Of a DNA stretch of 64,000 nucleotides, positions 17,738 through 28,100 are shown piece by piece (positions within the stretch are counted from its first letter, which is position 1; every line of letters starts with the position of its first letter). The translations under genes were made by a program, and so were the position numbers. The notes under the pieces are model-generated. The model worked only from the letters and a program-made list of their open reading frames with translations. It made no database searches and was not told where the DNA came from. The stretch is taken from positions 95,129-159,128 of the forward strand of contig NZ_JACYUY010000013.1 of NCBI RefSeq assembly GCF_014842025.1, in the 5' to 3' direction. The stretch comes from Massilia sp. CFBP 13721 (GTDB lineage: Bacteria; Pseudomonadota; Gammaproteobacteria; Burkholderiales; Burkholderiaceae_D).

Positions 17738-18506
17738 GGCGTTCTCCACGGTCTTCCAGTCCATTCAAGCCACCATTGATGGCGCGCGTTACTTGCTCGA
17801 GATCGTCCTGGTCGGCAAGCGCGTTGACTGTACGCGCATCCCAGTAATAGAAAGCCGATTCGATGGCGTATTTGAGTTCGCTCATGAGCAGTTCGGGTTC
17901 GGCTAGAAAATCGCGCACGTCCGCCGGGCTGCGCGCATTGTGCACTTCCGTAAACGCAGCGTAATTGCTTTTGCCGGTCAGCTGGATCAGGCCGCGTCCG
18001 CGGTAGCGGTAGCCGTCGCCCGAGGCTTCGTCGCCGTTGCCCAAGCGGTTCGCGTACACATACGACAGCAGGCGTTCGGGGTTGCCGGCGTAATTGTCCG
18101 CTTCCAGCCAGAGTTTCGGGCGCAGGCGCGCCGGCTGGCCATCGGAGCCGAGGCGGCAATCGTCGCCCGCGCGGTCGTACTGTGCGCGGCCGCCGCGGCA
18201 GCCGAAAATCTCGCGCATGCGCGGCGCCGAATAATTGCCATTTTCCTCAGCCGCCCGCAAGCCGCTCTCGTGCCCGATCTGCGCCAGAAAATGGGCCAGC
18301 CGCAGCGGCGTGCCGACCGCGTAGCGGCGCGCGTAATCGTTCAGGGCGTCGACGATGCCGGCGTAATACGCATCGGGATTGGATGGGTCGGCCGCGCGCA
18401 GCAGCGCGACCGTGACCGCCGCCGGCCCCGATTGGGGCAGCGGCTGCTGCGAGCGCGGCACCCGCGAACGGGGCGCGCCGGGAGGGGAGCGTCGGAGTCG
18501 TGCCAT
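17706..18506 (-). CDS. GH19 chitinase/lysozyme-like hydrolase without signal peptide
   Basis: A 266-residue protein with the glycoside hydrolase 19 fold used by plant-type chitinases and many phage endolysins. It has AHFLAQIGHESG with the catalytic Glu80, the second acidic region AAEENGNYS, the substrate-cleft block YRGRGLIQLTGKSNY, and AINGGLNGLEDR near the end. The N-terminal 30 residues are basic and Pro-rich, not a signal peptide, so export would need a holin, lysis or a specialised system. The ATG at 18506 is chosen; upstream extensions in frame have no good start. It is followed by an overlapping secreted protein. Confidence 0.88.
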   Translation of the reverse strand: MARLRRSPPGAPRSRVPRSQQPLPQSGPAAVTVALLRAADPSNPDAYYAGIVDALNDYARRYAVGTPLRLAHFLAQIGHESGLRAAEENGNYSAPRMREIFGCRGGRAQYDRAGDDCRLGSDGQPARLRPKLWLEADNYAGNPERLLSYVYANRLGNGDEASGDGYRYRGRGLIQLTGKSNYAAFTEVHNARSPADVRDFLAEPELLMSELKYAIESAFYYWDARTVNALADQDDLEQVTRAINGGLNGLEDRGERLARIKKVLGI

Positions 18507-18590
18507 GGTCGGATCCAGCCGGAGTTGGATCCATGATGGCACAGGGTGCAAGCCGCGCCGCGTGCTCCGGCGCGCGTCGTTTGCTCTGCC

Positions 18591-19913
18591 TTAAGCGATG
18601 CGGGCGAAGACTTTCCGGGCAGCCGCGATCGTTTCCGCGATGACCGCATCGTCGTGCGCAGCGGACACGAAACCCGCTTCGAACATGGCCGGTGCGAAAT
18701 ACACGCCTTCATCGAGCATGCCGTGGAAGAAGGCGTTGAAGCGGTTCTTGTCGCCTGCCATCATCTGGCCATAGGTCGACGGCACCTTCTCGCTGAAATA
18801 AAAGCCGAACATGCCGCCGACCGAATCGCCGCAGAAGGCGATGCCGGCTTCCTGCGCCGCTTCCGTCAAGCCCTTAATCAGCTTCTGGCCGGTCGCGGTC
18901 AGCTGCTCGTAAAAGCCCGGCTGCTGCACCAGTTTCAGGGTCGTCATGCCGGCCGCCACCGCCACCGGGTTGCCCGACAGGGTGCCGGCCTGGTAGACCG
19001 GGCCGATCGGCGCCATCTTTTGCATGAGTTCAGTCTTGCCGCCGAATGCCGCCACCGGCAAGCCGCCGCCGATGACTTTGCCGAGCGCGGTCAGGTCCGG
19101 CGTGATGCCGTACATTTCCTGGGCGCCGCCGAGGCCGACGCGGAAGCCGCACATCACTTCGTCGAAAATCAGCACGGCGCCGTGCTCGGTACAGAGTTCG
19201 CGCATGCGGCCCAGGAATTCCGGGGTGGCGCGGATCAGGTTCATATTGCCGGCGACCGGCTCGACGATGACGCAGGCGATGGTGTCGCCCATCGAAGCAA
19301 ACGCCTCTTCCAGCTGGACTACGTTGTTGTAGTCGAGCACCAGCGTGTGCTTCACGAAGTCTTCCGGCACGCCGGCCGAGGTCGGGTTGCCGAAGGTCAG
19401 CAGGCCGGAGCCGGCTTTCACCAGCAGCGAATCGGCGTGGCCGTGGTAGCAGCCTTCGAATTTCACGATCTTGTCGCGGCCAGTGGCGCCGCGCGCCAGG
19501 CGCAGCGCGCTCATGGTCGCTTCGGTGCCGGACGACACCAGGCGCACCTGTTCGATCGACGGTACCAGTTTGCAGATTTCCTCGGCGATCTCGATTTCGC
19601 CTTCGGTCGGCGCGCCGAACGACAGGCCGTTGGCGGCGGCATCCTGCACTGCCTTGATCACTTGCGGGTGCGCATGGCCGACGATCGCCGGACCCCAGGA
19701 GCCGATGTAGTCGATGTAGCGCTTGCCGTCGGCATCCCAGAAGTACGGTCCTTCGGCGCGGGTGATGAAACGCGGCGTGCCGCCCACCGAGCGGAAGGCG
19801 CGCACCGGGGAGTTGACGCCGCCGGGGGTGCTTTGCTGGGCGCGGGCGAACAGGGTGTCGTTGCGACTGTTGTTACCGGACGCGGATTGTTCAGTGCTCA
19901 TTTCATTGTTCAT
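18591..19913 (-). CDS. hemL: Glutamate-1-semialdehyde 2,1-aminomutase
   Basis: This 440-residue PLP enzyme makes 5-aminolevulinate for heme from glutamate-1-semialdehyde. It has [11 protein letters not shown], the [18 protein letters not shown]-phosphate region, [10 protein letters not shown], and the Schiff-base lysine in [11 protein letters not shown] near residue 276. Its ATG overlaps the thiD stop by four bases, so thiD-hemL is one transcription unit, an arrangement common in Burkholderiales. Confidence 0.97.
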   Translation of the reverse strand: MNNEMSTEQSASGNNSRNDTLFARAQQSTPGGVNSPVRAFRSVGGTPRFITRAEGPYFWDADGKRYIDYIGSWGPAIVGHAHPQVIKAVQDAAANGLSFGAPTEGEIEIAEEICKLVPSIEQVRLVSSGTEATMSALRLARGATGRDKIVKFEGCYHGHADSLLVKAGSGLLTFGNPTSAGVPEDFVKHTLVLDYNNVVQLEEAFASMGDTIACVIVEPVAGNMNLIRATPEFLGRMRELCTEHGAVLIFDEVMCGFRVGLGGAQEMYGITPDLTALGKVIGGGLPVAAFGGKTELMQKMAPIGPVYQAGTLSGNPVAVAAGMTTLKLVQQPGFYEQLTATGQKLIKGLTEAAQEAGIAFCGDSVGGMFGFYFSEKVPSTYGQMMAGDKNRFNAFFHGMLDEGVYFAPAMFEAGFVSAAHDDAVIAETIAAARKVFARIA

Positions 19914-20761
19914 GTGATCGATGCTTTCTTGGCGCCGGGCTGCGGCAGGATGCGGTAGAAACGGTTGGGAACGAGTTTGCCCATGCCGAAGCGCTGGGCG
20001 TGCAGGAGGGCGCCGTAGGTGTAGTCCTGGGCGGCGCGCAAGGCCTCGATGGCGTCCATTCCCTGCGCCATGCAGGCGGCGATCGCGCCCGAGAGCGTGG
20101 TGCCGGCGCCGACGAAGTGGCCCGGCAAGTGCTGCCAGTCGATCGTGGTGACGCCATCGTCGCGGTCGAACAGGGTATTGGCGCGCTTGTGGCCCCGTTT
20201 ATGTCCGTGTTCGGAGGTCCCGGTCACGAGCACGTACTGGCAGCCGCGCGCGGTCAGTTCGGCGACGTCGGAGGCCAGCGAGCCGTCGGCGCCCGCTTCC
20301 CGCCAGAGCTCGGCCATGCGCCCGAGTTCCGATTGCGACAGCTGCAGCACGGTTGCCTGCGGCGCCAGGATTTGCCGGATCGAGGCGACGATGTCTTCGT
20401 CGGACATGCCGGAGTCGGGCAGGGCGGACAGAAAAGGGTCGACGATCAAGGGCACTTCGGCATAGTCCGAGACGATCTCGGCCAGCGCGGCGGCCTGCTC
20501 GATGCTGGCGATCGCGCCGATCTTGACGGCGGCGATCGGCATGTCTTCGAGCACCTTGCGCGCCTGGTCGGCCATCACGCCGGTATCGACTTCATGCCAT
20601 TCCTCGACGCGTGCGCTGTCCGACACCAGCAGCGCGGTGGTGATCGACAGGGCGTGGCAGCCATGGGCGGCAAAAGTGGCAATGTCTGCCTGGACGCCGA
20701 GTGCCCCGACCGGGTCGGACACCCCAAATGTGAGAATCAGTGGAGACGGTTGGTTTTGCAC
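19910..20761 (-). CDS. thiD: Hydroxymethylpyrimidine/phosphomethylpyrimidine kinase
   Basis: A ribokinase-fold enzyme of thiamine synthesis that phosphorylates HMP and HMP-phosphate. It has [18 protein letters not shown] near the N-terminus and [13 protein letters not shown] near residue 228. The canonical motif in Salmonella ThiD is GTGCTLS; here the Cys is Thr. The best start is GTG at 20761 (about 283 residues). Longer in-frame extensions run through the divergent rubredoxin gene and are rejected. Spacing to the divergent rubredoxin start is 56 bases. Confidence 0.92.
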   Translation of the reverse strand: MQNQPSPLILTFGVSDPVGALGVQADIATFAAHGCHALSITTALLVSDSARVEEWHEVDTGVMADQARKVLEDMPIAAVKIGAIASIEQAAALAEIVSDYAEVPLIVDPFLSALPDSGMSDEDIVASIRQILAPQATVLQLSQSELGRMAELWREAGADGSLASDVAELTARGCQYVLVTGTSEHGHKRGHKRANTLFDRDDGVTTIDWQHLPGHFVGAGTTLSGAIAACMAQGMDAIEALRAAQDYTYGALLHAQRFGMGKLVPNRFYRILPQPGAKKASIT

Positions 20762-20817
20762 GACGGGTAGATTAAGATACCTGATTCCCCATTTTACTAG
20801 ATCGAAGGAACGACAAC

Positions 20818-21009
20818 GTGAGTAACGAGACGACCGCAACCGCCTACCAAACCTGGATGTGCCTGATTTGCGGGTGGGTCTACGATGAAGAAGCGGGCGC
20901 ACCGGAAGACAATATCGCGCCGGGTACGCGCTGGGCCGATGTGCCGATGAACTGGACCTGTCCGGAATGCGGCGCGCGCAAAGATGATTTTGAGATGACC
21001 GCGATCTAA
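20818..21009 (+). CDS. Rubredoxin
   Basis: A 63-residue one-iron electron carrier with the two CxxC pairs at Cys15/Cys18 (CLIC) and Cys48/Cys51 (CPEC) and the conserved WVYDEEAG and PGTRWADVP segments. It starts with GTG. A rubredoxin gene next to thiD-hemL and upstream of pil chemosensory genes is a common betaproteobacterial arrangement. The electron partner is not obvious from the window. Confidence 0.96.
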   Translation: MSNETTATAYQTWMCLICGWVYDEEAGAPEDNIAPGTRWADVPMNWTCPECGARKDDFEMTAI

Positions 21010-21010
21010 A

Positions 21011-21086
21011 TTTCTGGAATCGCGGTGCATGATCCGCCGCGATAAAATTTTCTGGAATCGCGGTGCATGATCTGTCGCGATATGTA
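21011..21086. repeat. 38-base tandem direct repeat
   Basis: Two adjacent near-identical 38-base units (21011-21048 and 21049-21086) start TTTCTGGAATCGCGG. Each has a short internal palindrome (ATCGCGG with CCGCGAT in unit 1, shorter in unit 2). They lie immediately after the rubredoxin stop and could form alternative hairpins. Confidence 0.85.
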
Positions 21087-21204
21087 GGGTGGGCCGGGCC
21101 ACGAATGGCTCCGCCCACGCGTCATGGTACCGATGCGTACCACTGAGGGCATTCCACGCTGCGGCTGTGCCGATGGTCCAACGCGTGGACGGAGTCCACC
21201 CTAC
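21084..21204. repeat. REP/BIME-like inverted repeat, copy 4
   Basis: The left unit (21084-21122) begins GTAGGGTGGGC and ends CCGCCCACGCGT. The right unit (21181-21204) is its inverted counterpart, ACGCGTGGAC through CCACCCTAC. Between them is a 6-bp inverted repeat TGGTAC/GTACCA. The remaining bases up to the pilG start (21205-21441) hold no gene I can support. Confidence 0.85.
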
Positions 21205-21441
21205 AAATGCGGCCTGCCAGCGTCAACCACCGAGTTGTTTTCCACCCCGCACAAAAATGGCATTTTCGGTGCCGACTTTGTAATCAAGTTATCAATCCCA
21301 CCCCACCCGATAACGTAATTTCTACACCTTCCGACAAGCTTTTCCCTCTTCCGTTTGCGTGTAGTTGACGCTGTGCAACACTTCGCGCACAAGCCGATCC
21401 CGCTATGCTATGGTGGCGTTCCATGCTGAAGTGAAACGAAA

Positions 21442-21837
21442 ATGACGACATCGCAAGGAGCAAGCGGCCTCACCGTCATGGTGGTCGACGACAGCAACAC
21501 GATCCGCCGTTCGGCCGAGATTTTCCTGACCCAGGCCGGCTACCAGGTCGTGCTGGCCGAGGACGGTTTCGACGCGCTGGCCAAGATCAACGACCATCAT
21601 CCGGCGCTGGTGTTCTGCGACATCCTGATGCCGCGCCTGGACGGTTACCAGACCTGCGCCCTGATCAAGAAGAGCGCGCGCTTTCATGCGACGCCGGTGG
21701 TCATGCTGTCCTCGAAGGATGGCCTGTTCGACCGTGCGCGCGGCGCGATGGTCGGTTCGAGCGCCTATCTCACCAAGCCGTTTTCCAAAGATACCCTGCT
21801 CGCGGCGGTCCGCGAGCACACGGCCGCCAAGGCCTGA
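21442..21837 (+). CDS. pilG: Twitching motility response regulator PilG
   Basis: A 131-residue stand-alone receiver domain. It has the acidic pocket VVDDSN (15-19), phosphoacceptor Asp60 in VFCDILMPRLDGYQ, VVMLSSKDG, and the conserved Lys in LTKPF. In Pseudomonas PilG is phosphorylated by ChpA and promotes pilus extension. This is the first gene of the cluster. Confidence 0.95.
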   Translation: MTTSQGASGLTVMVVDDSNTIRRSAEIFLTQAGYQVVLAEDGFDALAKINDHHPALVFCDILMPRLDGYQTCALIKKSARFHATPVVMLSSKDGLFDRARGAMVGSSAYLTKPFSKDTLLAAVREHTAAKA

Positions 21838-21858
21838 ATTACCCATTGCGGAGCCCAC

Positions 21859-22227
21859 GTGGCCATTCATAAAATCCTGATCGTCGACGACTCGCCGACC
21901 GAGCGTTACTACCTGACCGACATCCTGGTCAAGAACGGCTTCTCCGTTTCCACCGCCGACAACGGCGAAGACGCGCTGCTGAAAATGCGCGCCGACCGGC
22001 CCGAGCTGATCCTGATGGACGTCGTCATGCCCGGCGCGAACGGCTTCCAGGTGACGCGCTCGATCGCGCGCGATCCCGAGCTGGCCGCCGTGCCGGTCAT
22101 CATTTGCAGCAGCAAGAACCAGGAAACCGACCGCATCTGGGGCATGCGCCAGGGCGCCAAGGACTATTTCGTGAAGCCGGTCGACCCCAGCCAGCTGCTG
22201 GCGCGCATCGCCGCGCTGGGCGCCTGA
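21859..22227 (+). CDS. pilH: Twitching motility response regulator PilH
   Basis: A 122-residue receiver domain with phosphoacceptor Asp54 (LILMDVVMPGANGFQ) and YFVKPVD with the conserved Lys. In Pseudomonas PilH opposes PilG in the Chp pathway. It starts with GTG, preceded by a GGAG at 21849-21852. The stop TGA shares one base with the pilI ATG (TGATG). Confidence 0.95.
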   Translation: MAIHKILIVDDSPTERYYLTDILVKNGFSVSTADNGEDALLKMRADRPELILMDVVMPGANGFQVTRSIARDPELAAVPVIICSSKNQETDRIWGMRQGAKDYFVKPVDPSQLLARIAALGA

Positions 22228-22760
22228 TGCACGCCGGCGTCGACAGCGCTGCGCCGCCACCGCAATCACAGCGGCGCACCCGCCTGCGCGACTACCAGGC
22301 GCAGCTGATCGAGCGCATGCAGGCCGCGCAGAGCGGCGCCGTCCAGGCCCACCATCAACTGGGCGTAGCGATCGGCGAGCGGCGCTACCTGCTCGAACTG
22401 ACCGAAGCTGGAGAAATCGTGCCCTGCGCGGCACTGGCCGGCGTGCCGCTCACGCAAACCTGGTACCTGGGCCTGGCCAACGTGCGCGGCAGCCTGCTCG
22501 GCGTGATCGACCTGGCGCGCTATCTCGACAGCGGCGCCGGTGCCGCCGGGCCGGAGGCGCGCCTGGTCTCGCTGGCGCCGCGCCTGGGTTTCAATTGCGC
22601 GCTGCTGGTCACGCGTGTCTATGGCTTGCGCCGCCCGGGCGCGATGCAGGCCGACGGAGCGCTGCTGCGCGACGCCGACGGCCACGCCTGGACGCCGCTG
22701 TCGCTGGCGGCGCTGGTGCGGGAAGAGCGCTTCCTGCACGTCGCACACGGATCGCTCTGA
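22227..22760 (+). CDS. pilI: CheW-like coupling protein PilI
   Basis: A 177-residue CheW-domain protein that links the receptor PilJ to the kinase ChpA. Recognisable features are the CheW beta-barrel pattern (GERRYLLELTEAGEIVP, WYLGLANVRGSLLGVIDL) and the pocket near LVTRVYGLR. It has an N-terminal extension of about 45 residues. It overlaps pilH by one base. Confidence 0.93.
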   Translation: MHAGVDSAAPPPQSQRRTRLRDYQAQLIERMQAAQSGAVQAHHQLGVAIGERRYLLELTEAGEIVPCAALAGVPLTQTWYLGLANVRGSLLGVIDLARYLDSGAGAAGPEARLVSLAPRLGFNCALLVTRVYGLRRPGAMQADGALLRDADGHAWTPLSLAALVREERFLHVAHGSL

Positions 22761-22796
22761 TCCCCTTCAATCAATAAAACCGCAGCAGGAGCCGCA

Positions 22797-25118
22797 ATGG
22801 GCATCGCGTCAAAGATGAGTTTGAATTTCTTCCCGAAGGGGAAGGGCGGCAGCGACACCGTGCTCGCCTCGCCGGACACGCGCTTCGGCGCCGACGTGCT
22901 GGCCGACGCAGCGGGTCACGCCGCCACTGCAGCCCCTGCGCCGCCGGCGGGTGGTTCGGCCGAGGAAGCCATGCTGCGCCTCGGGAACGTGATGCGCCGC
23001 CGCGCGCCGGCCGCGGCCGACGAGGGCGACGACGAGGATAATCTCAGCCTGCCGCTGATCGGCCATCTGTCGCTGCCGCGCCAGCTGCGCCTGCTCCTGG
23101 TCGCCTTTGCCGGCGGCATCCTGCTGACCATTCTCGGGATGTGGCAGAACGCCGACGGCAACGCCAAGGTGGCGGCGCAGATCCAGGTCGCCGGCGATAT
23201 CCTGATGCACACCCAGCGTGCCGGCAAGGCGGCGCCGAATGCGCTCGCCGGCCGCGCCGATTCGTTCGCCCAGCTCGACGAAAGCCGCGCCGAAGTCGAG
23301 CGCAGCATGCGCCTGCTGGCCAAGGGCGGAGAATTGGGCGGCGTCAGCATCCCCGGCGCCGGCGGCCGCGAAGCCGCCCAGCTGCAGCGCGTGCGCGCCA
23401 CCTGGAGCGCTTCCGAGCAGGGCGCGCTCAACATCATCAAGATGAAGCCGGCGCTGGTCGCTTTCGATAGGAGCGTGCGCCAGCTCGATGGCCTGGCCTC
23501 GGAGATGCTGGTCCTGACCGAAGACCTGATGGCGCAAAACGTCGAGCGCGGCGCCAGTGCGCGCGAACTGGCGGCGATCGGCCGCATGATGATGCTGACC
23601 CAGCGCCTGGCGCGCGGCGCCAACGGCTTCTTCGCCATCGGCGTGCCGGGCGACGACGCCGCGCTGCGCATCGGCGCCGACAGCGCCGCGTTCGACCAGG
23701 CGCTCGACACGCTGCTGGGCGGCGCCGCGGCCCAGCGCAATCCGGATTTGCGCGACAAGCTGGTGCAGGTGCAGACCCGCTTCGACGCCTTCCGCAAGGA
23801 CTTCAGCCCCTTCCTCGACAATCCGGCCGCCTATTCGCAGGCACGCGCCGCCGCGCGCACCATCCACCGCGACAACGAAGAGGTCAAGAAGGAAGTCGCC
23901 GCGCTGCAGGGCGACTATCGCGCGCAGCAATCCTCGCAGAACGGCTGGTTCTGGCTGATGGTGGTGGCGTCGATTTTTACCTTGGCCACGGCCGGCTCGA
24001 TCAGCCGCGTCATGCTGCAGGACTCGCGCAACCGCACCCGTGGCGCCGACGCGCGCCGCCGCGAAGCCGAGGCGCTGCGCCAACTGGCGCAGACCCAGGA
24101 AGAAGAAGCCCGCGCCACCAACAACCAGAACCAGGCCGCGATTTTGCGCCTGATGAACGAGCTGCAGGAAGTCGCCGACGGCGACCTGACCGTCCACGCC
24201 ACCGTCTCGGAAGACATCACCGGCGCGATTGCCGATTCGGTCAACTACACGGTCGAGGAATTGCGCGCCCTGGTGCAGCGCGTGACCACCACCGCCGAAC
24301 AGGTGACGCTGGCCTCGAACGCGGCGCAGGACATCTCGACCGGCCTGCTTGGCGCCAGCGCGCAGCAGTCGCGCGAAATCGAGGACGCTTCCTCGACCGT
24401 GCTGCGCATGGCGGGCGACATCACCGACGTCTCGAAATCGGCCAACGAATCGGCCGACGTGGCGCGCCAGTCGGTGCTCGCGGCCGAGCAGGGTTCGGCC
24501 GCCGTGCAGAACGCGATCCTCGGCATGCACGAGATCCGCGAACAGATCCAGGAAACCTCCAAACGCATCAAGCGCCTGGGCGAATCGTCGCAGGAGATCG
24601 GCGAAATCACCGAACTGATTTCCGACATTACCGAGCAGACCAACGTGCTGGCGCTGAACGCGGCGATCCAGGCGGCGTCGGCCGGCGAAGCGGGGCGCGG
24701 CTTCTCGGTCGTGGCCGAAGAGGTGCAGCGCCTGGCCGAACGCTCGGGCGACGCGGCCAAGCAGATCGGCGCGCTGGTGCGCACGATTCAGACCGATACG
24801 CACGACGCGGCGGCGGCGATGGAAAAATCGACCCAGGGCGTGGTCGAGGGCGCGCGCCTGTCGGATGCGGCCGGCGCCGCGCTGGCGGACATCTCGCGCG
24901 TCTCGAACCGCCTCGCGGAACTGATCCAGGGGATCTCGTTCGCAACAAGCTTGCAGGCGACGTCGGCCAACGGCGTGGCGCACAATATGCAGCACATCCT
25001 GGCGGTGACCGAGCATACGCAAGCCGGCACCGAACAGACCGCGCAATCGATCCGCCAGCTGGCCGTACTGGCGCAGGAACTGAAAAACTCGGTGTCGCGC
25101 TTCCGCGTCGCCGCTTGA
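22797..25118 (+). CDS. pilJ: Methyl-accepting chemotaxis protein PilJ
   Basis: A 773-residue receptor. The N-terminal 90 residues are cytoplasmic and rather long. Transmembrane segment 1 is about 98-116, a periplasmic PilJ domain spans about 120-380, and segment 2 is about 383-402. A HAMP-like linker leads to the signalling hairpin, whose tip [19 protein letters not shown] lies near residues 610-628. It senses pilus state or surface contact in the model system. Confidence 0.95.
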   Translation: MGIASKMSLNFFPKGKGGSDTVLASPDTRFGADVLADAAGHAATAAPAPPAGGSAEEAMLRLGNVMRRRAPAAADEGDDEDNLSLPLIGHLSLPRQLRLLLVAFAGGILLTILGMWQNADGNAKVAAQIQVAGDILMHTQRAGKAAPNALAGRADSFAQLDESRAEVERSMRLLAKGGELGGVSIPGAGGREAAQLQRVRATWSASEQGALNIIKMKPALVAFDRSVRQLDGLASEMLVLTEDLMAQNVERGASARELAAIGRMMMLTQRLARGANGFFAIGVPGDDAALRIGADSAAFDQALDTLLGGAAAQRNPDLRDKLVQVQTRFDAFRKDFSPFLDNPAAYSQARAAARTIHRDNEEVKKEVAALQGDYRAQQSSQNGWFWLMVVASIFTLATAGSISRVMLQDSRNRTRGADARRREAEALRQLAQTQEEEARATNNQNQAAILRLMNELQEVADGDLTVHATVSEDITGAIADSVNYTVEELRALVQRVTTTAEQVTLASNAAQDISTGLLGASAQQSREIEDASSTVLRMAGDITDVSKSANESADVARQSVLAAEQGSAAVQNAILGMHEIREQIQETSKRIKRLGESSQEIGEITELISDITEQTNVLALNAAIQAASAGEAGRGFSVVAEEVQRLAERSGDAAKQIGALVRTIQTDTHDAAAAMEKSTQGVVEGARLSDAAGAALADISRVSNRLAELIQGISFATSLQATSANGVAHNMQHILAVTEHTQAGTEQTAQSIRQLAVLAQELKNSVSRFRVAA

Positions 25119-25131
25119 GCCGAGATTAACC

Positions 25132-28100
25132 ATGAATGTACCTTCGCCTGCACCCGCCTTTGACACCGGACCCCTGTCGTGGGTGATCGGCGAGATCCGC
25201 GGCGCGCTCGAGCGCTCCGGCAGCGCCCTGCTGGATGCCGCGACGCGCTCGAACGAAGCCCAACCGACCCTGCTGCTGCATGCGAAGACGCACCTGCACC
25301 AGGCGCACGGCGCGCTGCAGATGGTCGACGTCGAGGGTGTCGGCTTGCTCACCGCCGCCGCCGAGCGCGCACTCGACCGGTTCAAGGAGCGCACGCTCGA
25401 CTGCACGCCGGAGAATGCCCAGGTCGTGCGCGCGGCCTTTGGCGCGATCGGCGAATACCTCGATGAACTGGTGGCCGGCAGCGCGCCGCAGCCACTGCGC
25501 CTGTTCGCCTACTATCGCGCGCTGCAGGAGCTGCTGGGCGCGGAGCGCATTCACCCGTCCGACCTGCTGAACGTCGACAGCGCGCGCACGATCGACCTGG
25601 CGGACGCGGTCGACGCCGCCCCCGACTATGCGGCCTGCCGCGCCCAGTTCGAAAAGTCCTTGCTGCCTTACCTGAAAAGTCCGGATGCCGCCGCCCAGCG
25701 CCAGCATGCCGGCGCGCTGGCCGCGGCGATCGCGCCGCTGGCGGTCAATGGTCCGGATGCGCAGGCGCGCACCGCCTGGCGCGCGCTGCATGCGGTCGCC
25801 ACCCTGGTCGCCGACGGCATGCTGGCCGGCGACCTGTACGTCAAACAGCTGTTTGGCCAGATCAACCTGCAGTTACGCCGCCTGGCGCAGGGACAGGCCG
25901 GCTTGCCCGAATCGATGCTGCGCGATGCGCTGTTCTTCATCGCGTGTGCGCGCGAAGCCGATGGCGACGCCGCACAGCTGCGCCGCGCCTTTGGACTCGA
26001 TGGCGCCGTGCCGCCGGACTATGCCGAACGCCGCTACGGCAAGGTCGATCCGGGCGCACTGAAACAGGCGAAGGAAGCGCTGGCGCGCGCACAAGCGGGC
26101 TGGGACCAGCTGGCCTCCCATGCCGACGCGCAGGGCGAAGCCGACTTCAAGGCGGCGCTGGCCACGCTGGCCGGCACCGGCGAACAGCTCGGCGCGCCGG
26201 CGCTGGCCCAACTGCTGCATCAGCTGGAGTGGGCGGCCCTGGAGTCGCTGGCCGCCGGCCGCGGCGAGCAGCTCGGTCTCGAGATGGCGGCTGCGCTGCT
26301 GTTCGTCGAACACGGCCTGGAACAGGTACGCCGGCTGCCGGACGATTTCATCCGGCAGGCCGAACTGATGGGGCAGCGCCTGCTGGCGCTCGCCGCCGGC
26401 GAGACACTGCCCGCGGCGCCGGACTGGCAAAACGCGCTGGCCCGGCGCATCGGGCAGGGCCAGACGGTGGCGGTGCTGGCGGGCGAAATAAAATCCGGCC
26501 TGCGCCAGGTCGAAAAGCTGCTCGACGAATATTACGACGACCCGCAGCACAAGCGCGGCGCGCTGGTCGCGGCAGATCCGGTGCTGCACCAGATCCAGGG
26601 CGCGCTCAGTATCCTCGACCAGGAAGCGGCGTCGCGCACCGCGCATCATGTGCGCGACGCGGTGGCAGATCTGGCGGACGGCGACGGCGACCTCGAGGCC
26701 CAGGCCGGCGCCCTGCACAACATCGCCCGCAACATCGGCGCGCTCGGCTTCTTCACCGACATGCTGGCGCAAAACAGCGACAGCGCGCAGAGCCGTTTCA
26801 TCTTCGACGATGAAGCGGGCCTGCTGCGCGAACTGAGCTTCGAGCAGATGAGCGCTGCGCAGGAAGCCGTCGTGGTCCCCGAAGTTGCTGAATCTAAATC
26901 GGCCGAAAGCGAGCCTGCCGGCATCGATGCCGAGCTGCTCGAGATCTTCGTCGCAGAAGCCGGCGAAGTGCTGGACACCATCGCCGCCACCGTGCCGGCG
27001 CTGCGTCACACGCCGCAGGCGCAGGACGCGCTGACCATCGTGCGGCGCGCCTTCCACACGCTCAAGGGCAGTGCGCGCATGGTCAGCCTGGACGCATTCG
27101 CGGCCGCGGGGGCGGCGCTCGAACGCGTGATGAACGTCTGGCTGGCCGATGGCCGCGCCGCCACGGCGGATTTGCTCGACCTGGTCGACCACGCGCATGC
27201 CGCCTTGACGCCCTGGGTGGCGGAACTGGCGGCGCACGGCGCTTCGGAACGCACCGGTGCGGAGCTGGTCGCGGCGGCCGAACGGGTGGCGGCGGGCGCC
27301 GCGTTTGCCGAGGTGCCTGCTGAGTCCATGGTTGAACCCGAGGCGTTTGAACAGCACGAAGCGGCCAGCAACGTGTTTGCCCTGCCCACCGCCACGCGCC
27401 CGGGGCCGGCGGCCGACGAGAACATGCACCGCGTCGGCGCGCTCGAGATTCCGCTGGCCCTGTACAACATCTATGTCGCCGAGACCGACGAACTGCTGCG
27501 CCTGCTCGAGCGCGATTTCGGCGAGTGGCGCCACGAAGCGGGCCGCCCGGCCAGTAGCGAGGCCCTGACGGCGGCGCACACGCTGGCCGGCAGCTCGGGC
27601 GCGGTCGGCTTCCTGGCCCTGCGCGACCTGGCGCAGGCGCTGGAGACGGCACTCGAGATGCTGGCTGTACCTTTGCCCAACCCGGCGCCGGTGCTGAGTC
27701 CGGCCCAGCACGACGTGTTGGATGCCGCGCTGGCGCGCGTGCGCCAGATGCTGCAAGCCTTCGGCCGCGACGAACTGGCCGAGGCCCAGCCCGAGATGCT
27801 GGCGCAGCTGGACGCCCTGTGCCAGGCCCTGGCGCAGCAGCAGGCCGCCGCCGCATACGGCGACGCCGGCGCCGACTTGACACGCCAGCTCGACGCATTG
27901 TTCGCGCAAGCCTACGAGAGCCTGTTGGCCGACCCGCCCGTTATCGAGAAAGCCGGGCAGCCGGTCGAGGCGACGCCGGCGACGAATGCAGCGGTCGACG
28001 ACGACCTGTTCGGCCTCGATTTCGACGCCCTGTTCGACAGTCCGCAAGCGCACATGCCGGCACCGCTGGAAGAGGGCGCCGAGGAGCCGCCATTCGATGT

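Noticed and set aside
17706..18506. Prophage remnant around the GH19 gene
   Set aside because: No integrase, structural, holin or attachment-site sequence nearby; flanks are normal chromosomal genes (corA, hemL).
20762..21118. N-terminal extension of thiD
   Set aside because: It would run antisense through the rubredoxin gene and encodes no conserved sequence.
22809..25406. 865-codon open frame on the minus strand
   Set aside because: Antisense to pilJ, with Arg/His/Ala-rich composition and no motif.
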